A stretch of DNA of 10,000 nt from Kiritimatiellota bacterium (GTDB taxonomy: Bacteria; Verrucomicrobiota; Kiritimatiellia; JAAZAB01). Position 1 is the stretch's first letter; every line of letters begins with the position of its first letter. The stretch spans positions 1 to 10,000 of the forward strand of contig VSJD01000048.1 in NCBI GenBank assembly GCA_008636095.1, written 5' to 3'. Below the pieces are notes generated by a model. The model had not been told where the DNA came from, did not search any database, and saw nothing but the letters and a program-made list of their open reading frames with translations. The translations under genes were made by a program, and so were the position numbers. Below, in pieces: positions 6,950 to 10,000 of the stretch.

Positions 6950-7450
6950 TCATTTCTTCCCGACGGCCAAGGTCATGGCAACTTCCGGGCAGGTAAAGGG
7001 CGAATCGTATTTTGTGCAGTTGATACAGCCCATGTAGAGCTTGTGCATCAGTGTTTCCTTGGCTACCTCGCGGAAGCCGAACTGGCGAAAGAATTCCGGG
7101 GTGAACGTCAGCACCACGATCTGCGCTGGATGAAACCGCTTGATCCGCTGGATCACCGCCTTCACCAGGGCCGAACCGATCCCCTTGTGCTGGTAATGAC
7201 TGCTGATCGAGACGGATTTGATTTCGATGGATGGGTTGAGCGCCTTGCCTATTTCCGGCAAAATCTGCCAGGCGGCGGTCCCGATGATCCGGCCCCGGGT
7301 CTCGCACACCAGAAACCGGTCAATATTCTGCACGATATCACTGATGGCACGCGGCACCACCTCGCGGGGATGCTCCTTGATCAACGCGTAAATGGCGCCG
7401 GCATCTTCAAACCCGGCGTTTCGAATCGTAGCGGCAATGGCGGTTTTCAT
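6950..7450 (-). CDS. GNAT acetyltransferase of short N-acetylglutamate synthase type (ArgA-like)
   Basis: This 166-residue single-domain GNAT has the acetyl-CoA loop QHKGIG (residues 87-92) after the strand EIKSVSIS, and the block VVLTFTPEFFRQFGF (112-126). The tail has a cysteine cluster (Cys142, Cys145, Cys154) in MGCINC...CPEVAM. The EIKSV, LTFTPEFF and Cys-x2-Cys...Cys-x-E-x-A-M features resemble stand-alone N-acetylglutamate synthases, which make N-acetylglutamate from acetyl-CoA and glutamate as the first step of arginine synthesis. Another GNAT substrate cannot be excluded, and no arginine gene is adjacent. It converges on the large TPR gene with only 3 bases between the stop codons. 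The strong AGGAGG lies an unusual 14 bases before the ATG, and an in-frame TAA between them rules out an earlier start. Confidence 0.85.
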   Translation of the reverse strand: MKTAIAATIRNAGFEDAGAIYALIKEHPREVVPRAISDIVQNIDRFLVCETRGRIIGTAAWQILPEIGKALNPSIEIKSVSISSHYQHKGIGSALVKAVIQRIKRFHPAQIVVLTFTPEFFRQFGFREVAKETLMHKLYMGCINCTKYDSPFTCPEVAMTLAVGKK

Positions 7451-7475
7451 GGCTTAAGATTTATCCTCCTCGGCC

Positions 7476-7500
7476 GGAATGCGCACGCACGTGTCATTCC
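7476..7500. promoter_or_regulatory. Imperfect dyad upstream of the acetyltransferase gene
   Basis: GGAATG (7476-7481) and CATTCC (7495-7500) are an exact inverted pair, with CACG/CGTG (7484-7487, 7490-7493) nested inside. It sits just upstream of the Shine-Dalgarno sequence of the GNAT gene. It could be an operator or a leader hairpin; it does not look like a known ARG box. Confidence 0.25.
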
Positions 7501-7620
7501 TTACCCTGTGCCCGGAAGGATGCGCGGGGCGCTTAACTTCCGGACTGCGTTTCGTTTCTTTTCCATGATGGATAGCACGCGCACATCGTCTTGGCGAGAA
7601 AAAATCGCGGGAGATTCGCC

Positions 7621-7663
7621 GGTGGCGACATCTCGCCTGGTGGCGACATCTCGCCCGGTGGCG
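7621..7663. repeat. Tandem 18-bp palindromic repeat next to a promoter
   Basis: Two 18-base units (7621-7638 and 7639-7656) differ only in the last base (GGTGGCGACATCTCGCC followed by T or C), and a third begins with GGTGGCG (7657-7663). A degenerate tail of a further unit precedes them (7611-7620). Each unit contains GGCGA-CATC-TCGCC, a 5-bp stem with a 4-base loop (7624-7637 and 7642-7655). The array stops one base before the -35 box of the ankyrin gene promoter. It could be a repeated operator or a small mobile palindrome. Confidence 0.8.
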
Positions 7664-7664
7664 C

Positions 7665-7693
7665 TTGACACCGATCCAAAGCGGTTTTATTAT
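7665..7693 (+). promoter_or_regulatory. Near-consensus sigma-70 promoter for the ankyrin gene
   Basis: TTGACA (7665-7670), a 17-base spacer and TATTAT (7688-7693, five of six matches) form the best promoter in the window. A start near 7700 would leave only about 8 bases before the ATG at 7708 and would cut into the GAGGA ribosome-binding site (7696-7700), so the transcript would be nearly leaderless, or another start is used. Confidence 0.65.
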
Positions 7694-7707
7694 ACGAGGA
7701 AAATTTT

Positions 7708-8406
7708 ATGCAACTCTTGAATATAACGTTTCGACAAATTCCGATCCTGATCGCCATTGCCGCAGGAACCGTTGCGCTCTTCATTTATGTGAACAACTGT
7801 TCCCGCCCCCGGGCCATTGAGCAGGCAATCCGGGCGCAATCCATGCCCCGCCTGGCGGAGGCGGTGACCAGGCACCCGGATCATGTCAACCGACGGAACA
7901 AGCAAAACGGCATGACCCCACTGCATTGGGCCGTCATGGGAAATCAGACCAACATGGCGGAATATCTTCTGGCCCACGGCGCCGACGTGAATGCCGGCGA
8001 CCGCTATGGTTTGACGCCCTTGCACAAAGCCGCCGCATTCAACGGCAAGGACATGGCCGCAATCCTGCTGGCCCAGGGCGCCAACCTTAATGCAATGGGC
8101 ACCAAATATGGCGTAATCCAGGTTATGCCCCTGCACTTGGCGGCCGAAGCGGGCTTTGCCGACGTGATCCAGGTGTTGCTGGATCACGGCGCCGATATCA
8201 ACGCGCGCACCGGCGGCCAGAATTGCGTGACGCCGCTCCACATGGCCGCCGCCAAAGGCAGAAGCGCCGTCGTAAAAATGCTGTTGCGCTCCGGCGCCGA
8301 AGTAAATGCCCGGGACATCAAAGGGCAAACACCTTTGCATTGGGCACTGGTCGCGGAACAACCCGAATGCGCCGACATTATCCGCATCTTCGGCGGCACG
8401 GAGTGA
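7708..8406 (+). CDS. Membrane-anchored ankyrin-repeat protein
   Basis: The 232-residue product starts with a hydrophobic segment (about 11-28, IPILIAIAAGTVALFIYV), best read as a signal anchor because no cleavage site is evident. Five ankyrin repeats follow, marked by (T/M)PLH at residues 70, 103, 140, 175 and 208, each with the typical GA(D/E/N)-(V/I/L)-NA turn or a variant. A degenerate repeat precedes them (about 38-66). The loops before the repeats at 140 and 175 are a few residues longer than usual. Ankyrin repeats bind proteins; partner and side of the membrane are unknown. The ATG at 7708 has GAGGA 7 bases upstream. It is transcribed away from the acetyltransferase gene and convergent with the glycosyltransferase gene. 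Confidence 0.9.
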   Translation: MQLLNITFRQIPILIAIAAGTVALFIYVNNCSRPRAIEQAIRAQSMPRLAEAVTRHPDHVNRRNKQNGMTPLHWAVMGNQTNMAEYLLAHGADVNAGDRYGLTPLHKAAAFNGKDMAAILLAQGANLNAMGTKYGVIQVMPLHLAAEAGFADVIQVLLDHGADINARTGGQNCVTPLHMAAAKGRSAVVKMLLRSGAEVNARDIKGQTPLHWALVAEQPECADIIRIFGGTE

Positions 8407-8423
8407 GCCGGAGGGCGGATGAC

Positions 8424-8460
8424 AGACAACAGAGATCAGAGGTCAGAAATCAGAGGTCAG
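8424..8460. repeat. Heptamer tandem repeat (AGARRTC) between convergent genes
   Basis: Four 7-base units follow each other: AGAGATC (8431-8437), AGAGGTC (8438-8444), AGAAATC (8445-8451) and AGAGGTC (8452-8458). A degenerate AGACAAC (8424-8430) precedes them and AG (8459-8460) ends the run. It fills the gap between the ankyrin gene and the glycosyltransferase gene and supplies the stop codon of the latter (TCA at 8457-8459 read in reverse). Similar AGAGGTCAGAAATC strings are remembered from intergenic DNA of PVC-type genomes; this was not checked. Confidence 0.8.
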
Positions 8461-9470
8461 CATTTCGCAATGAGCTGATCCAATTCCCTTAAAACGGTTT
8501 CCGGCTCAATGGCGGCCAGAGCTTCACTCGTCGGCTCGCGGCCTCGGAGGATGACTACATTTGCGCCGCGCGGGCCCCACACGTCCGCATCCGTGGGGCC
8601 AAAGAGCGCCACGACGGGAACCCCCAACGCCGCGGCCAGATGGGTAATCCCGGAATCGTTGCCTACATACCCCTCGCTGACCGCAAGCACCGAGGCTACC
8701 TCTTTCAAAGTCCGGTTGGTCAGCACGGGCACTGCCGGTGTCAACCGCAGTAACGCCCGCGCCGCGGCCGCATCCGCTTCACCCAGGATGAACAGGGGCT
8801 GGACGGACATGGAGCACCGCACACGATCCGCCAGCAGGGCAAACTGTTTGACCGGCCAGTTTTTACGGGAACTGCCACTGCCCGGATGCAGGCTAATGAC
8901 GTCGCCCGTCAGTCCTAGCTCCTTCAGCCAATGCCGTCCTTGTTCCCGCAGTACAGTTGGCCATACCAGCAGGGGCTCGTCGCTGATCAACGTTGATATT
9001 CCAAGATCCTTTAGCGGACGCAGAAAATGATCCACCGCATGGCCTGATGCGACAACAGGCGAACAGGCAATCGCCTGACAGGCAATCGCCTGACAGGCAA
9101 TCACCCGTTTCGCGCCGGCCGCTCGAAGGTTGGCCTGCACCACGCCATCGGCATCGTTGAGATAGGACAGGATGAGGTCAAAGGAAGCTATATCAGCCCG
9201 CTCGCGCTCCGGCCAAACGCGGCGCGGAACAAACCATTCGGCCATGCCGGCGGCGTCCAGCGATCGAACGCGGTTAATCAGGCCGGCGGCCACGGCCAAC
9301 TCGGCCATGCCGGGATGCCCGATCAGCTCGATTATGGCTAAAGGCCAATGCCGGCGCAAAGCCCGGATGGCCGGCAGGGTCAGGATGAAATCGCCCAGCG
9401 CGCCGCCGCGCAGGATCAGGATGCGCGGCGCGGTAGTGGTTGTTATTGGGACAGGAGTGAACCCATTCAT
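8457..9470 (-). CDS. Glycosyltransferase family 9 (heptosyltransferase-like)
   Basis: The 337-residue product has the GT9 plan of two Rossmann-type halves. The N-terminal half has RGGALGDFILTLPAIRAL (21-38); the C-terminal half has LHPGSGSSRKNWP (194-206) and the sugar-nucleotide block GNDSGITHLAAALGVPVVAL (270-289) followed by FGPTDADVWGPRG. This family transfers heptose or similar sugars to lipopolysaccharide core on the cytoplasmic face; the actual donor and acceptor are unknown. Residues about 124-136 (IACQAIACQAIAC) come from a tandem DNA repeat and look like an insertion in the loop between the halves. The ATG at 9470 is used; it lacks a Shine-Dalgarno sequence, so the start is uncertain. 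A TATAAA-like -10 (9489-9494) lies just upstream but has no good -35. The URO-D-family gene ends 56 bases upstream, so co-transcription is possible. Confidence 0.93.
   Translation of the reverse strand: MNGFTPVPITTTTAPRILILRGGALGDFILTLPAIRALRRHWPLAIIELIGHPGMAELAVAAGLINRVRSLDAAGMAEWFVPRRVWPERERADIASFDLILSYLNDADGVVQANLRAAGAKRVIACQAIACQAIACSPVVASGHAVDHFLRPLKDLGISTLISDEPLLVWPTVLREQGRHWLKELGLTGDVISLHPGSGSSRKNWPVKQFALLADRVRCSMSVQPLFILGEADAAAARALLRLTPAVPVLTNRTLKEVASVLAVSEGYVGNDSGITHLAAALGVPVVALFGPTDADVWGPRGANVVILRGREPTSEALAAIEPETVLRELDQLIAKC
9064..9104. repeat. In-frame 15-bp palindromic tandem repeat inside the GT9 gene
   Basis: CAGGCAATCGCCTGA occurs at 9064-9078 and 9079-9093, and CAGGCAATCAC begins a third copy (9094-9104). 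Each full unit has CAGGC/GCCTG stems with a 4-base AATC loop. Its length keeps the reading frame, and it encodes the repeated Ile-Ala-Cys-Gln-Ala in the glycosyltransferase. Confidence 0.85.
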
Positions 9471-9526
9471 CAATCAGTTCTGGAACATTTTATAACACAA
9501 TCTAACCAAGTAATACTGGTGGGTGC

Positions 9527-10000
9527 CTATATTTTACCATGCATACCGCCGGGGCATTCCCTCCGGCATGCTTCAATGGCCGCTGCCATATTTCGTTCCG
9601 GAGTCCCGCGCCCCGGGTAAAGCTGTACGTACCCGCAGCCGCTGTCTACGAATTCTTTGATACGCTCATCAATCTGATGCGGCGTTAGCTCCAGCATTTC
9701 CTGCGGGGTTAACTGCGCCCAAAAACGCTGCCCCATGATGGAATACATCTCCTGAAGCGTCACGTTCTTGCAACCAGCGCCATGAAATTCGGTAATACCC
9801 ACCTCATCCCTGGCGATAATCAGATGTTCGGCGCGCAGTAATTCGCTGTGCATAAAACGAATGGTGTTCGCAGCATAGAGCCGCCGATAGCAGGGCGCGG
9901 CGAATTCCCGATACATCGTGGGTGAGAGAAGTCCCGAAAAATCATCACCGGTATACGTAAAACCGGTATATTGTTTCCCGGAAAGTGAGGCGCCGAATGT
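9527..10000 (-). CDS. URO-D-family protein, C-terminal part (5' end outside window)
   Basis: The frame is open from the right edge (10000) to TAG at 9527-9529, giving 157 residues of a family whose members are usually 330-390 long; the ATG at 9916 is internal. GDDFSGLLSPTMYREFAAPCYRRL matches the conserved DD-x-SP-x-M-F/Y block of uroporphyrinogen decarboxylase-like proteins, and the tail GCGYVQLYPGRGTPERNMAAAIEACR matches their last helix region. The family includes heme-pathway decarboxylase and the corrinoid/CoM methyltransferases (MtaA/CmuA type). Here the segment FMHSELL has His but not the His-x-Cys zinc motif of MtaA; a Cys follows later in HGAGCKN. It is therefore probably one of the many uncharacterised URO-D-like proteins of this bacterial group, not HemE. 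No link to the GT9 gene downstream is evident. Confidence 0.85.
   Translation of the reverse strand, partial: TFGASLSGKQYTGFTYTGDDFSGLLSPTMYREFAAPCYRRLYAANTIRFMHSELLRAEHLIIARDEVGITEFHGAGCKNVTLQEMYSIMGQRFWAQLTPQEMLELTPHQIDERIKEFVDSGCGYVQLYPGRGTPERNMAAAIEACRRECPGGMHGKI

Noticed and set aside
7621..7663. CRISPR-like repeats
   Set aside because: The units are directly adjacent with no spacers and are only 18 bases long; no cas gene is present.
7795..7806. Cysteine after the hydrophobic segment of the ankyrin protein as a lipoprotein site
   Set aside because: The residues before Cys31 are Val-Asn-Asn, which do not fit a lipobox.

Overview
The window looks like a chromosomal piece of a Gram-negative bacterium. 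The best guess is the PVC group, on the Verrucomicrobiota/Kiritimatiellota/Lentisphaerota side. This is inferred from the gene mix: an ExbB with two ExbDs beside large TPR proteins, a URO-D-family protein, a GT9 glycosyltransferase and a stand-alone GNAT of N-acetylglutamate-synthase type. Short palindromic and AGAGGTC-type repeats between genes point the same way. No rRNA, tRNA, transposase, phage or CRISPR feature was seen.

Region 1 (1-3438, minus strand) is a five-gene set. In transcription order it holds a secreted TPR protein (2560-3438), a MotA/TolQ/ExbB proton-channel protein with a C-terminal zinc ribbon (1316-2353), two paralogous ExbD/TolR proteins (865-1308 and 426-848), and a single-pass membrane protein with a proline-rich stretch that runs off the left edge (1-412). 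Together they look like a proton-driven inner-membrane motor with periplasmic partners. A promoter-like site with an A/T-rich upstream tract (3718-3747) faces this set, and a string of hairpins lies between it and the first gene. Region 2 (3896-6946, plus strand) is a divergent gene for an exported protein of about 1016 residues made almost wholly of TPR repeats; its position suggests it works with the motor set.

Region 3 (6950-8406) holds a minus-strand short NAGS-like acetyltransferase that converges on the large TPR gene with a 3-base gap. Divergent from it is a plus-strand gene for a membrane-anchored ankyrin-repeat protein. The ankyrin gene has a near-consensus sigma-70 promoter just after two copies of a palindromic 18-bp repeat. 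Region 4 (8457-10000, minus strand) holds a GT9 heptosyltransferase-like protein with an in-frame 15-bp repeat insertion, downstream of the 3' part of a URO-D-family gene that enters from the right edge.

The most interesting material is the ExbB-zinc-ribbon/ExbD/ExbD/TPR set, whose one-channel, two-ExbD make-up recalls the AglRQS motor, and the set of unrelated but similarly built small palindromic repeats at gene borders and inside one gene.
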